The notes: a model not told the origin generated them from the letters alone. A stretch of DNA of 64,000 nucleotides from Verticillium longisporum (GCA_019188255.1 JAETXT010000016.1:620001-684000); one strand, 5' to 3'. Numbered from the stretch's first letter, positions 11,275-25,400 are shown. Program-made: numbers and translations.

Positions 11275-13695
11275 ATGAGGCTCGCTGCCGTGGTGCTGGT
11301 CTTCCTACCACTGGCTGTATTGCCAGGTCCTGCTTCTGCGACGAGAGCTGGTAAGATTTCTCCCTGATATACCTCTCTCAACCTCCCACTAAGAAACCTC
11401 TCAGCCGATCCGGTGGCATTGGTGCGGCGTGGCTTCAATGGTTGGAATGCGACGACAACATCAGTCGCTTCAAATCCTACGCCAGCCAAGACAGACACTG
11501 GCTCGAGCAAAGTTGCTACTTCACATGTACCGTTGGGCCTCACTTCGTCACAGGCCGACAGTTCCGTCGTCACCGAGGCGAACTCGGCTCACGATAGTTT
11601 GTCGACGCAACCTCAGGGCTATGCTGGTCAACCGGAGGACCCGGTATCTCCTGCCCAGATTCGCACTCTTGCGATGCCTCCTGAGCAATCACATGATGCT
11701 CTTACGAAAACGCTGCCACCTGGACAGCCATACCCGCGTCCGCTGTCGAGCTTTCAACCCAAGTACTTGAATACAACTACGAGACTCGAGCAGTTTGCGC
11801 CATCGCCCACCGTTGATAATTCAGCAGATGGCTCGTTCAAGATTGCCATCACCTCGGCGCCCTTCTCTGTTGGTCCTCTGTCGCACGCACCAGAACCCTC
11901 CGGATCCTCAGAACAGTCAGCCTCGCCTAGACGCCGTCCCCGGCCCCCGGTATTTCTGTCACTCAACCTGACTAGTACGACAACGAACCCGGTGAATAGC
12001 AGCGATGAGCAGTCTTCCACTGAGTCAACAGATGACTGCTCCACGCCTGCCAGTGGTTCCAAACCGACGACGTATCTCATCGTCTTTACAGCAACGACGA
12101 CGTTCTTCGGCGACCCCGCCGACTATGTGCCTGCCTTCCCTACCATTGAAACGCCTGTTGCATGCGCATCACCAACGCAGGCGCCGCTTCACCCTGATGA
12201 GGTAGGGGAACCCGGTTTCGGGGAAGAAGCACCCGGTTTTGAGGAAAACGAAAACGAACAGCCAATGCTTACAACGTTTTGCTTCACCTCTCTGGATTGG
12301 GTAGCCTGTGCGACAGACATTATCCAAACTCCAGGGGCCATTTCCGTTCCAGGCCACAAGGAGCCTGGTACTGTCACTTTTATCACCACGGACAAGAATC
12401 CCGCCGTTGTCTTCAGCCCGATGACCACGCCCAACTATGGAAAGGACACGAAGAATCCACATGCCGGAGACCATCACCCTGCCGACGGTACAAGACCCCA
12501 GAGACCTCACCCGGCTGATCCAGACGGACCGAAAGATCTCCCTCACATTGACAAGCAGCCTGCTGCTACAACTTTCCCAGTCACCTTGGAACCAACAAGA
12601 GTGATCATAGGCGACCAGACCATCTCTGTACTGCCTACGCAGACAACAACGGTGACAGTGAGTGGCGAACCCTTCGAGATCAACCCTACTCAAGTTATCG
12701 GGGGCGGCAGCACTATCGAAAGGCCGTGGAACGGAGGAGACGGCAGTGGGTTCTGGACCGGCCCAGGCGGAAACGCCGGTTCTGAAGCAGTTCGAAGTGG
12801 TGGGCCACCTGGGATCACCGGAGGCCACGGACCAAACGGTGTGCCATTGCCTCCTGCGACTACGATCATTGGTAATGTCCCTGTCGTGGTCGCGCCGCCA
12901 GGCTCCAAGCCTGTGGTGATCATCGGCGAGATGACCGTCTCCGTTCCGCCCCGCGGGACGACAGTGACTGCTGTGGTTCAGGGTACGACGGTCACGATCG
13001 ACCAGACTGCGATTCGTTTCCCGAGTGCAACGGTCCCCATTCATGCAGCGACTGCGCCGGCTGTTGAAACGGAACATGTGGTTGTTGGCGGCCAGATGAT
13101 CACTGCCATAGGCTCGACGGTGGTGGTCATCCATGAGACAACCATCACCTATAGGCCGGGGATAGTAGTTCGAACGGAAGAAGTTGATGGCGGGACTGTC
13201 ACCATAGGGCCTAATGGCGTCGTGGTCGACGAGCAGACGATCGGCGGCCCCAAAGCTGGACCGAAGCAGACGGCCTACGAGATCGTCGGCGGTGTGACCA
13301 TTACACAAGTCGGCGCATCGATCGTGGTGATTGAAGACTCGACGTGGACCATCGGACCCAATGCCCACACTACCTACACGACGGAGATTCGGGGCGAGAC
13401 GATCATCATCGCTCCTGAGGGCGTCACGGTCGAATCGCTGAGCTTCACCTATCCATTTGGGCCGACGGTCGTCACATCGATCAAAGCTACTCCAACCGCG
13501 ACGCTCACGGATTCCTCAGCCTCGCAGACACAGAGCAGCACGAACAACAGGATCTCGAACGGTGGGACCGCTGATGGCGACGACGATGACGAGGGTGGTG
13601 GGACAGGTTCGCATGAGGCGCTCGGCGGAGCGTTGTACAACTTGATATTTTGCATGCTGTTTGGCGTTTGGATCATCATAGGGTACGTGCTCTGA
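11275..13695 (+). CDS. secreted Ser/Thr/Pro-rich repeat protein, probable GPI-anchored wall protein
   Basis: Two exons, 11275-11350 and 11405-13695, give 788 residues. Exon 1 encodes a signal peptide (MRLAAVVLVFLPLAVLPG, then ASA), and the intron follows directly. Residues about 30-410 are low-complexity, rich in Ser, Thr and Pro and likely O-glycosylated. From about 420 to 705 there are degenerate repeats of alternating Val/Ile and Thr, with recurring units such as VGGQMITAIGSTVVV and VGGVTITQVGASIVV, suggesting stacked beta strands. An acidic stretch with GDDDDEGGG precedes a hydrophobic C-terminus (ALYNLIFCMLFGVWIIIGY), which looks like a GPI-attachment signal, though it could be a TM anchor. 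No catalytic domain was recognised. Role in the cell wall is inference from composition. Confidence 0.85.
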
Positions 13696-15883
13696 GGACC
13701 AGGCATGTATAGACATGGTGAAGGTGTTTTTTGGGGGGTTGGTGTTTAGGGGCATCGGAGCCCTCGGCCACAACGGCCTGGCAAAGCTCACCGGCGAGGT
13801 GAGAGGGGCTTTGGCTGGACTCTGCCAGCTGTATTACGACTAATGACTTGAGGTATCCAAAATGGGCGGGTGTTGGTTGCGCAAGGCGGCGCCGATAATG
13901 TAAGAGAAGCAACACGGGCACGGCTGTCATCTGCTGTATGCGCTCAGCAGATGAGGAGGTGCAACAAAGACAACATGGGAACCATGGAGGCGGCTCAAGC
14001 TGCGCAATTTACATAATGTATCATCTACCTCAATCGATGCGGTAACCATGAGCCTTTTTCGGTCTTCTCGATTGTGCATGGTCCATATAGAAAACCCCTT
14101 TATGCGTCCCGGAGTCTTCTTCTTTGCCATCCCGTCACTGACGGCCTCTTTCCCGTGACATTACCCCTGAGGCTATACTTGTTTGCCTGTGTACTTGGAT
14201 GACGAAGATTTGTTCGCAATACCCTACGCAGCCATCTCTGCTTCGGTGTTTTACCAAACATGCTGATGGAGAACAACTTACCTTTAGCAGGAGCGCCATC
14301 ACCAACGGCTGCTGACAAGTGCTGCGCTAGCTCAAGGGATTTAATCGGCGTCATCAGAGGTCCACCTGTAGCTCGTATTATACCTATACCACACTGTGGG
14401 CGTCTCCATCGACGGGACGCTAAAGCGCGGGTCAACAATAGGATAAGGGGGGTTCAACACAGTTGACAGCGCACATGAGTGCTGATCCGTCGTGTTCGAA
14501 TAGCGGTGAGGGCGCCCTCGGTGAGACCAGCAACAGCCTCCTGCACCGGGAGTCTCAAGCCACAATCCATGCTTTTGGGGGACCCATGCGCATATGTGAA
14601 GGCTGTCCAGGCAAGATACAGTTACCGAACTTGGCGTTTGTTAAAAGGGAAGGGGATGGGGGAAAGTCACCGCGGTGTGAAGAGCGCCACCGAGCACTAT
14701 CGGGCGCCATGTTTTGACCTCTTCGCGGCGTCCCGGAAGCGTGACGTCGATCTCCTGTCCCCAGCGCAGCCTACCACCCTCCCGCCCGTATTTTGAGGTG
14801 TGCAGTAGCGGTAGGGCCCGTTTGGCTGCCGAGCTGGTATTATGCGTTGTTGCTACATCTCGTATTTTGAAACACGGGCGCTGCGGATTGGGGGGGATGC
14901 CTCTGGTAGTATGCAGGATTTGTGCCTTTTTGGCCTGGCTGATCGCAAAGGCGAGATTTGGTGAGGAGTTGGTGATTGTGATCGTCTGGCTTTCGTCAGT
15001 TCCAGCACAATGACGAGTTTATGGCTCGTGGTGGTGGTGGTATGGGCACTTGAGAGGCGATGTTTGAGGATGAGTGAGACAAGGCTGGTTGGACTGCCAG
15101 GCTTGGCGGCATGTTCGCGTTAGGGCGGGAAAGTGTCTGTGATGGGCATCATTGCTACCGACGACATCATGAGGGTTTGAAATCTGTCATGGAACCGAGC
15201 GGGTGGCAAACCTTGCGGTGGTGAGATTCATACAAGCGTGACATTTCGTCGATACCTGGGGCGATCAAGACTGGTTTATCTTGTCTTTGCACTGGTGTGG
15301 GCAATGGGCACGTACAATACTGTCTTTGATAATTGCTTGTGTCTTACCAGCACTGTGCATGTAATATCAGTCACATTGCTGGAAGGCGCGGAGCGAGCGA
15401 GGTCCGCAGTATAAGCCTTTAGGTCGTGAGCAATCGGACCAGACGTCTTGACTGACTTGGAGAATCCATCTCGAGACACAAAATTCAATGACTATCATCT
15501 CAGCAGTAAAACAATACATCAGCCTCGAAAAAATTGTATGAGTAATGTGCTAAGTAGTCTGAACCCGTCGACCAGTGCTCCCCTTGCCTTGTCTCGTGTT
15601 GAATTGCTCTTCCGTCAAGAGGTCGAAACCATATAGCAGGCATGCGGTATTGTGTGACAATAAAATGAAATAAGCACCAGTACTTGTTCAGAATCACATC
15701 ACGAAAAGATAGGCAACCGGTGGCGCGAGCCAAAGTGATGTTTGAAATGCCCTAAGGCTAACTATATATCGCCAACGTGATGTCGGGTGAAGGGAAGAAC
15801 TAATTAACAGCTGGCTTCAGCCGGAAGAAACGAAGACACGGAACCGGTACACAGATACACGCACAGCAACACAACAGGGCACC
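13696..15883. other. intergenic, no supportable gene
   Basis: About 2.2 kb between the 3' ends of two convergent genes. Frames are short and do not resemble known proteins. The right half (about 15250-15850) looks more AT-rich than the flanks. Confidence 0.55.
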
Positions 15884-18800
15884 TCACATTTTCCCCTTGC
15901 CCTTTCCCTTGACCTCCAGCGAAGGGAAATCCTCCTGCTGCTCATAGATAGCGTCCGCATTCTCAGGGCCGCCGTACGTGCCCTGATCCTCCATGCTCAG
16001 CTTTAGGGCGAGTGCGAGGTCTTCTTCTTCTTGGGTCATCGGGGCTTGACTGGACGACCCGCCGTTGGCGCCAAAATGCGCTGTGTAGCTTGCGGGGGGT
16101 GACCGGGAAGCAGACCGCTTGCCCTTCTTGGCCGACTTGGATTTGATGGTGATGGGCACCTCGTAGTCGTTGGAGTTGTTCTCGCGTGGCGAGTGACCAT
16201 GATCGTTGACGCCCTCAAGGAGCGACAGACGAAGAGCCTGCTGAACCTGCATCTCGTACTCGCTTTCTTCGTCCACGGTTGGGGGAGGACTGAACCCGTT
16301 GGCAGGCAGGCCGTTAACGCTGGGGTCTGGGGTGACCGTGGACGCAGTGCTCTCGCTGAATGACGAGGCAGTGTCAAAGCTGGCGTCGCCCGTGTCGCTA
16401 GCACTGGTACGGCGCTGCTCATCGGTGTGGAAAGACTCCTCAGAGATCATCTGCGCGTATCGTACGGCCTCTTCCTCCGTCAGGTCACCCAACGCACCCA
16501 CTCCGAAACGATTGCGAAGCCTCGCCTGCTCACGACTGCGATGTTCTTGCTCGAGACGAAGCTCGGCCGTCTCAGCCGCAATGTAACCTGATACCTTGCC
16601 GCCCTGACGGCGCGTGGCGAGACGGCCGTGGATGTCAGCATGTCGCAGCCGGCGCTTGCGACCCGGTGGTTGGCTTGTTGCGCTGTACGACCAGTATCGC
16701 AAGAAAGCGCCAAATGCTGTGACGCCACGAAGAACCGTTGGGTCGGGGTCGAGGAAGATAGTCCGGGCGGCCGTGGTGTTCTCGATTGGCCAGAGCGGGA
16801 TTCATCGTCAGCATGTGCCTAGGCACACGCCCAGATGGCCTGGCGTTCAGAGTGCGCAGAGGATCTAGTGATGACGCGAGCGGATCCCAGGCCTGGACCA
16901 AGCCATCGCTGCCACCATGGACGAGGTACAAGCCGTTGAGGGCCAAGCTAGAGATCTCGGGAGATTCAGTCTGGATGATTCGGACCGGCTTCATATCCTT
17001 GACAAGTGGTCCAGTCTCGCGCATATTCCAAAGCAGGACGACACCACTCTTGGTGCCAATGGCGAGCATGCGGGCGCTACGTCCAGGGATCTCAGCCAGC
17101 GTCTCAGCTGTACGCGGCGTGACGCTGATTGGAGTGCCTGCGTGGGATGTGCCCTTGACCGTTTCCCTCAGAGGGTCTTCGGCCGATGTTACAGCAGCGT
17201 GCAATGAAACGTCAATGGCGGATGCCGTTATTTCGCTCTTGTGGTAGCCAGCAAGGCCGAAGACGGTGACGCCCCAGTCGCTCAGAAGATTAGGTGCCGG
17301 AGTGACGGTACCAGTAGGAGTCTGCAGAGGGGCGGCAACGGACGCTGGAACGACTGGTTCAGGCTCTGCTCTGTTCGCAGTGGCCCCCTTTGCTCCAAAG
17401 ATGGACGTCGGCGCTGGTTCAGGTTGAGTCTCCATCTCAGCGTCTTTCAGCTCAGAGATGCGGGTTTGCTGAGGCGTCTTTGGTAGCAGAGATCTCATGT
17501 ATCTCGAAACCTTGGGACCTTGCCCCTTCTCCCACCCACATTCGATTACAATGATGGTTTCTCCGCCACCGTTCCCATCATCGTGGGCAAAATCGACTTC
17601 GAGCACACGCTTCATGTCCCAGCCTTCGCAAACTTTGCGAAAGTGCGACGGCTTGTGTCGAAGGAATTTCTCGATCTCGCGTGCTTCGGCAGTGAGCTGC
17701 TCCTTGCTCAGTTCCATGGAGTCTGCAGGCGATCGAGGAGTGTAAGCGCCCCGAATGGCGTTTTTATCCGAGTCATCAGGGCGAGCGCGGCGACGCGTCT
17801 GCTCAACGAGCTGCCAGTACACAGATCGCCCTGCGAGCCAGGCATTCTTGGTCACATCCTCGCCCTTGGCTCGGTCGAGGCTCGACGTAGGAGGCTCAGT
17901 GAGGAAGAAGACCTCGCCGAGGGCATTCAAAGCAACAGCCCACGCACGCCTGGTGTTCTTCCTCCTCTGGTTGTATTGGTCATCGACCTTGATCGAGATG
18001 ATTGGCACGCCGGGGCTTAGAACCCAGCGGGCAGTCATGTCGCCGTTGGAGAATCGGTGACCAGTGTTGTCCCCACCCAGGGCGTACGCAGTGACGACAC
18101 CAAGAGTCGAGCCTGTCAAGATGCCGACCATGGAGAGTGTCATGTACGGGACGGCGGATGACTTGGCGATCCAGAGACTCGAGATGGCCTCGGAGAGCTC
18201 TGGGATGCGGGGGATGTCAGGGTAGGTGTCGACCACGCCCGACTCGTGAGTAAGGTAACGACCGCGCTTCTCGTGAATGGGACGGTAATACGCACGGCCA
18301 CCAGGGTGACCTTCACCTGCCAGGAGGCCGTAAGGCACACTGACGTCCATGACATTTGGTCCAGCGGCAGGCCCCTCGCCAACACCATAGGGTTCCAAGT
18401 CTGGGAAGACCTCGTCGAGCTGCTGAGAGCTGAACGGCTCATCAAAACCCCACTTCTCAACTTTGCCAGAAGTTGGATCGCTCATCGTAGCAAAGCCTAG
18501 GTCCGCAGCGCCATGGACGGCACGCGGCGGCTTCTTGCCGTTTGAGAAGATGGCATGTAGGCTTGTCACAGCCCACGGGAGCTTTGAGTTATACGTCAAG
18601 ACAGCGCTGATCTTCTTGGTCGAGCGCGCCGAGGTACCGATGCCGCCGGATGCTCCAGGTTTGCCCCTGACGAGACCCCTGAGTAGCCGGGTGCGCAGTA
18701 GGTACTCGCTCCTCCAAGTGGCCAGCGACGTCAGGCGGGCGAAATAACGAGCCTCTGATCGGACGAATTCTGTCGTCGCCTGTTCCCACGGGCCAGTGGC

Positions 18801-19413
18801 CTCTTTCTCAGGCTTGTCTGCCAAGCTCTCATGCCCAGGGAAGTAGCGCAAAAATGCCATCCGCCAGGCGTGGGGTGTCGTGACCAGCGAGTAAAACCGC
18901 TTCGAAACGAGCGCGACTGCCGCGTGAGAATCGGGATGCAGGTGGGATAAGACATGAGTCAAAATTTCTGCACACAATTCATCAGCCTCCAGTGCTCCAA
19001 GCGTTGTTCTCTCACGACTTACCGTTGGGAAAATCAGTGAGCTGGACACCATCAGACCGCGAATCAACACGCTTGATGACCTTGAAGCCAAGCGCCTGTC
19101 TAGGCGTGGACGGCGCCAATGCATTCTCGTAATCGGTGATTCGTTGTCCCGCTACGTAGTGACGGCCATCTGGGTGCCCATTGCGGATGCTCAGCAGACG
19201 AAGTCGCTCATCAAGCTGGCCGGCGTTGACGCCGTCAAGGCCATCCGCGATGGAGTGCGGAGAGGCACTGCTGGAGCCGACAGAGTGCTGCTGCAGATGC
19301 GCAAGCCTGAGGGGCCAATGTTGGTGTTGGGAGCCATCTTGATTGGGGGTAGGGTGTTCTTGGGAGTCGTTTGGTCGAGAGATATCTGATGAATCAGTAG
19401 GCCAGGTCTGCAT
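15884..19413 (-). CDS. F-box / WD-like / ubiquitin-interacting-motif protein (Ufo1-like)
   Basis: Probable substrate receptor of an SCF ubiquitin ligase. Exons are 19413-19023 and 18967 leftward; a 55-nt intron joins them as FPNEILTHVLSHLHP. The F-box occupies about residues 127-172 (VLSHLHPDSHAAVALVSKRF). A long middle region has WD-like repeats near residues 745-840, such as GGSDGLVQAWDPLA. The C-terminus carries three UIM-like helices: LTEEEAVRYAQMISEESF, EYEMQVQQALRLSLLEG and EEEDLALALKLSMED. F-box, WD region and three UIMs match yeast Ufo1, the receptor that promotes Ho endonuclease turnover. The frame changes near 16780-16827. I model a 46-nt intron at 16826-16781, giving 1142 residues; a one-base insertion is the alternative because RVPRHMLTMNPAL upstream looks coding. 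I chose ATG 19413 since sequence before it is not protein-like. Confidence 0.85.
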
Positions 19414-22400
19414 AAAGTTGAGAGGGTGGTGGCGATGGACAGTGACGGAGGACTGTGCAGGGGGACCTTTGCACAGTCTGTAAAGCAATGACGCGAATGA
19501 TGATTTTGAGAACGGCGTGAAGGAGTAGTAAGCTGCTTGAGGAGCCGGCAATGTCAAGTTGATTGATGATGTTTAGAGGTGCAGGTTACCAGGCAAAGTT
19601 TCGCGTCTGGGGATCGTGACGCATCACACCTGGAGAGTTTAGCGGGAGATTACGGCGTCACCACGGCCACTGCACGACTACGACTGGAACATCTTTCGGC
19701 CCGGTGCTTCCAGGTGGACGAATCCCGTCATCGTCCGCTGCGCCACTTCTCCTATCAGCGTGGCGTAAGGGCGTCCATCGTGAATTCGCAACGTCTGTGC
19801 GGCGCTTCCACAACGGCTCTCATTTTCATATTCGACAGTCAACCGGCTTGCCTACTTTGGCTTTCTGGCATACTAGATCAAGCTCCGGCAACATCTAAAC
19901 GGCCAGGATAGATCAATCCCTGTATTGACGGCGTGAATGCCTGCTGAACCCCAATCGTCTGTACGAGCTGTCGGACAATCTATTCGCTAGGGTTATCAAT
20001 TCCTGATATCCGACCAGCACTCCAAAATGTCATATCAACATGGCCTGATGTCTGAACAAGTATGATACAGGCCCCATCAAACAGTGTACGAAGTACGGTG
20101 CACCAGGCTCCTCAATCATGCCTCGGTGTGCACAAGGTTGTGGGTTGTGGGGTTGACGTCTGTCGGTCCCTCCCATCTTGTGACATGTCAACAACAGCCA
20201 TGCCAACTGGCGCTGTCAGTCGTCAGAAAGCTGGTGCATAGAAGACGGCGGCGGACAAGGGGGTGATGATGTCCCAAATGCGTCTTCAGGCCCGCCGCAC
20301 CAGTGACTTCGGAATCGGGCGAGCGCGACAAGGAGGGATCAGGCCATCCGATGAGGCATCATGACAAAGCCTCAGGGGATCTGGGGTGAGCTACCCGTGT
20401 TTGGGCTTCGCATACAGGGTACTTCGGCCCCATTGCCGAGAGCGGCAATTTGTTCCTCACCTTTTGGGCGGCATTTGTCGCCAAGGCAGACACGCCAACG
20501 AACACGGAGTACTGGCAAAGGTAACGTTCGGCGGCAAGTGCTGTACAAACATATCAGTTGAGGACCAGGCTTGGAAAGGGTCATGAAAAATATGACGTCC
20601 AACCCCACGTGTGGCAAAGTTAGGAGGGAAAAGGATCTCAGATGCACGCACAGGTTTTGACGAGGATCACAAACAAAGGCATTTGTCTGGCAGCCCCTCC
20701 CAGGTCCGTTCCTTTCCCCTGTGGGACTGTTGGTTGGGGCGCTCGTCTCGGCCCGCGATGGCAGGGGTCGTTTCGCGGAGCAAGACAGCCCAGGGCCAGG
20801 GATGTTGAACAGAGTTTCGATACTGGAAACCTTCCCCTCTCCCGGTAAATCGAGCAGGATTGAGCCTGGGGTGGCGCAGAGTTTCTCGAAAACTCGGGAC
20901 CGACTATTGGGGACCATACCTCATCCACGAAGGTGGTGGTTACCAGACAAGGGGCATGGTCAATGGTGAGGGAACCGAATGGTTCCCCGTTCATAAGAAT
21001 ATCGAGCTAACAAGTGCCGCATCCTTGGCTCCCGTGGAAAAGGAAAGCCCAAGAGACGAGCCGACGTCGTCAAATTCCGGCATCATTGCGCGGATGGCCC
21101 TCAAAGGGGCCACGCACGCCAGTCTAGGGAGAGAAAGTCTGTCATGGTCCAGTCTGCCACGGTGTCTGTCTGGGCGATCAGCAGCTTGGCGCATTCGGTG
21201 ACATGGCAGTTGTCGTCCTGATGTGGAATCTCTTGCATGACAGGCCGGAGGTATGACATCGGAATGCTTCTCGAAAAGCTGATCGCACTCGCAACCTATC
21301 CAGGGGATACAATATGGCTTGTGCTGATGACAAACCGCGGCTCGGAAGTTGACAGCAGGGGGCAGAGGTCTTGACGAAGTGTTGGTGCACTGGCTTTGTC
21401 TCGTCTAGGGTCGTCTGGAAGGTTATCTAGTCTTGGCACAGGCACCCCCCTTGGCGTTTGACGAAGCTACGAAAAGGTTACGGCTAAACTCAGTTGCAAC
21501 TTCGGCCTTTCGGTGGTTTCCAATGTGCGCGGCCCCTGTCCAGACCCTTCTTCGAGGCCATCGGACAAGTCAGGGACAAGTCAGGTAGGGTCCAGCAGCA
21601 GGGTCGACAACGACTCGTGCGTGCACGCGTACACGGAGATTGCGTTCGGGGCGTGGTTGGCTTGCCGATCACGCTGGGATTCCCGGGCAGATCTTCGTTA
21701 GGTACCGACAATAATAAGACTGAAAGCTAACAGGCGAGTGTGACGACACGGCAGCAACGTCGGGATGGCAAAATGCTACCTCTTTCCGCACTCTCGTTGC
21801 GTCCCACTCCGCGGCATTGCGAGTTTGGAAGATGAAGAAGGTTGCGGGTTCGTCGGAGCCGGGCCAGACGCCGCTGCGGGGGTTGCTGCACCTGCTGGCC
21901 GCACTGGTTGTAGTGCAGGTGCGGGGACCGCGGCTTTTAGGCAGGTTGTATCGCCGGCGGTTGATGAGAGGAATGCTCGCAGAAACCATGGTTGGGGTTT
22001 TGCCGTCGTGCGGACGCCACGGAGTCTTTGAAGTCCCCGCGAAGAGGCACAACATGCACGACGTGCAATGTGTACGCAATAGCCCATATTCTGACCATGC
22101 CCACTGTTATCCGTCGCCATAGGCAATGATCTGGCGGTCAGTCAACGGGTGGCTGACATTAGTCGCTGCCATTGCGACCAGCCGAAACCCATGACATGTC
22201 GCCGTCGAGGCGCTTGATAGCGGGAGGCTGAGTTGGGCCTCGCATAACTCCAGTCTACAGACGGGTACAGACTGGCGGGGACAGTGTCATTCGGGTGTCG
22301 ATCGATCGGTGGGCGGTTGAGGGTGCTGCAGCGACGAGTCAGAATGACACCGCCACCAGCATCAGCCAGCCAGCCCAATGTCTATCAGCTCAAATGAATA

Positions 22401-25400
22401 CTCCGAGCTGTCCATGGTGGCCTGACAAGCACCGGAAACTGGTGATTCTGCGCGGGTGAAGATGTGCATGGACGAGGGCGGATGGAGGGGAGGTACGAGA
22501 GAAGAATAGAAGGGGGGCGCCCAAGCATGTGGTAAGGACATGCCACCTGCCCCCGTCAGGTGCCGGGGGAAAGGGGGACCAAAAGGACGAAAAGCTTTGA
22601 AAGCTCATGCAGAAGTGACTGGATGGGCAGCAGTAGCCCAACACTGTGTCAAGTTTCCCTCTCTCACGCGCGCGCTCACAGGCTGGGGCCAGACCAGGCG
22701 GTCGCAGTTCGTGTTCGAGGTAGCGCGCGAAATCCGGCTGATTGAGTTGCGTTGGCTTGCTGCTCTGGTGGTTCCCGGCTGAATGTTGAATACTTTCCAG
22801 CTTCCACACTGCTGGGACGCAAATTGATTAACGGCATGTCTTGCCCGCTGAGCCGTGGGCATCGAAAGCTGGAGGGTAGCTTCGGCGACAGTTCTAGGCC
22901 AGGCTGGACTGAGTCGCTGTGAGACTGGCGCGCGCGCCCATGCGCTGTGGCCACGCAGTCAAAATTGGTGTGTGGTTGTTGTGTTTTGCTGTGCCGCTTT
23001 TTGCTGTCCGGTTCCGGCAGACTGGTTGAGGGTCAAGTTTCGTGCGTCATGATGGGGTGCTTTTTCGCCCCTACCTTTCTGTGCAGTACAGTGCTCGTAC
23101 AGTGCCCAGCACGACATTATGTTGAATTTCTGTTTGGAGTGCATCGTGGCGCACGATTCTTGTGGCCCTCGCTCGTTCTGTGCCGCAGTTGCAGAGAACT
23201 TCGGGTTGTGGCAAAGCCAGGTTGTGGCAAAGCCAGGTTATGGCAAAGCCAGACTAGAATTGATACGAGAACGAGAAGAATGCCACAATGCTCTTCACAA
23301 CTCTAATGGGCCAGCGAAATCGTGGCGAGGCTAAGATATGGATGGTCTAGATCAGATGCTGGAACTGAAAATGGCCAGATTTGAATGCGGCAGGGCTGGG
23401 TTGTGGCGCGCAATTAGGCCGCACTCGCGGAAAGGTTCGCGTTTCTCGCCAAAGGCTACCGCTTGGCCATGGCGACGTCCTTGGCTTTCTGGTCCCTTGT
23501 TCCCTTGCTTCCATTGTTGTGGGTTGGAAGTGGACGTTCCCTGCCCCAAACACTCTCTTGCCTGCCCGTCTGGCAGGCACGGTACAGAAGCCAGAGCCAG
23601 CCCGCCTGTCCTGCAGAATTGCGCCGGAGCTCGTCCGGAGTTACTGTACGGAACACTGTGTACTGTCTTGCATCCTCGGGCGTGGGCTCCCGTTTGGATG
23701 GTTCGAGGTGGGGTTTCAATGGGGTTTGTCTGGTGTCTAGTCTGTTCACCAGCAGGGGTGAGAAGGGAAGGGGGGGAGGGGCCAAGATCCATACCTAGGC
23801 GTCTTGGCCATCTACCCAGGGTCAAGGTGCTCAGGAAGCTCCGTGCTGGTGTGCATCAGGCGCCTGGGGCGCTCGCCAGTCATCCTTCACAACGGGCTGT
23901 TCACCACCATGTTTTCTATTTTTTGATCTGGCTATTGGTGGGAGGGTAGGAAGCAGAAAAAAAAATGATCAGAATACTGAATAATGCCAATTGAGGTGAC
24001 ACGGTGCCACTGGCCATCCAAACCCCGGTTTGCGCTTTGAGTACATTAGCCTACGGACAAGACTTCGCGTGAAATGTGAGACACGCCGTGGTTTTCCATT
24101 CTTTCTTTCTCGAAAGTACCTACTCAAAGAAGCACATGGACGGGCTTCCCACGCGCCTCGAGTGGGCTCTCTAGGTCCCAGTGCCAGGGAAACCGACAGC
24201 GCTAGAAGGCACCGTCTACTTTGCAGGTGCTGCGCCTGGAACCGTCATCTTAACGCTTCGCAGGTCGGGTGCCCGCCCCCCTCTGCGTGCGGGCCGCTGG
24301 ACCACCAGTCGCCCGCCTGCCCGGCAAGGACGCAGCGGGCGCCCTAGGCCTCTTTACAGTGGGCCTTGGGCCGCTAAACGCCGTTAGTCGCTTGTCTTGG
24401 ATCTCATGATGGAGAGCGGACGTAGACGTATCTTGGCCAGTAGGCAGCTAGCCTCACGACGGATGATGAGCAGTTCGTAATTCGTGATCAAGGCTAGCAG
24501 AGATGAGAAGGGGAATGAATGACTCTTGACTACTCTTGACTCGCCCGTAGGGCTCAGAGGACCCCGGCCTGCCGCAATGATCATCCACGTCGAGTTCAGC
24601 CATGCCGATGGGCACAAAAGCACAAGTCAGACGCTCGAGGCCCAGCAGTCAAGAACCTTCACCACCTCATCGTGCATGATGCCGGGCCGGTCCCAGTACC
24701 AGTTTCGACCCAGGCTTGCTCCGTTGTCACCTTTATTCAGGTAGGTAGGCAAATCAGGGGGGGGGCTTGGGGGTCAGGCGGCTCGGCCAATGTACACAGG
24801 CCTAATGCTCGCAAACTGTGCACTTGAACACAGTGCGGTGGGATGGCCGCGGTGCAACGACACAGGGAACACAGCAAATGGAAGGCTAGCGGAGCCGACC
24901 AAGGCAAGAACCCGAGAGTGGAGAGTGAAAGACAGGGCATCGTAGGCTAGGGGAGGTGGCAAGGGTGGCAGGCCAGAACCGAGTCCCAAGTCCGGAAACT
25001 GGTGTGTGCGCCTACCTGTGATCCCATGTCCTCGGGTGCACTCCCCTCTGCTTCCCCCCCACCCGCCATCGTTTCTGTTGTTGGCTGTGTCATTTGCATG
25101 TGAGCTCCACTGACAGCACCAAGTGGAGTAGCTCTTGTCGACGGCGTGGACAGGGTCACCCAAGGGAAGGCAGTAAATTGTGGAGTCGCTGTTTCTCCCA
25201 TTCCCATTGCAGCGGACTGGCCCCTGACTGGCCAGCCAGGATACCTTGCGTCTTTCCCCGGCTGCAAGAGCGAGGGAATTCCCTGTTTGAGCTGCCGCTG
25301 CTTTGGTACGTGCGTGACGCTGGTGGGTGTCGGAGTGCTGGCGCACTGGCGCCGGCGCTGGCGCTGGCGCTGACAATGACGCCGTATCGCAACAGGCTCC

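Noticed and set aside
12169..13368. 399-codon minus-strand frame opposite the secreted protein
   Set aside because: It is an antisense shadow of the repetitive Ser/Thr-rich gene; rich in His and Arg with no domain.
20372..20917. Open frame of 181 codons on the minus strand
   Set aside because: Overlaps equally long frames on the other strand; no domain, odd composition and no splice or start context.
23338..23949. Open frame of 203 codons on the plus strand
   Set aside because: Overlaps minus-strand frames of similar size and is rich in Trp, Cys and Arg without any motif; reads as a chance frame in GC-rich DNA.
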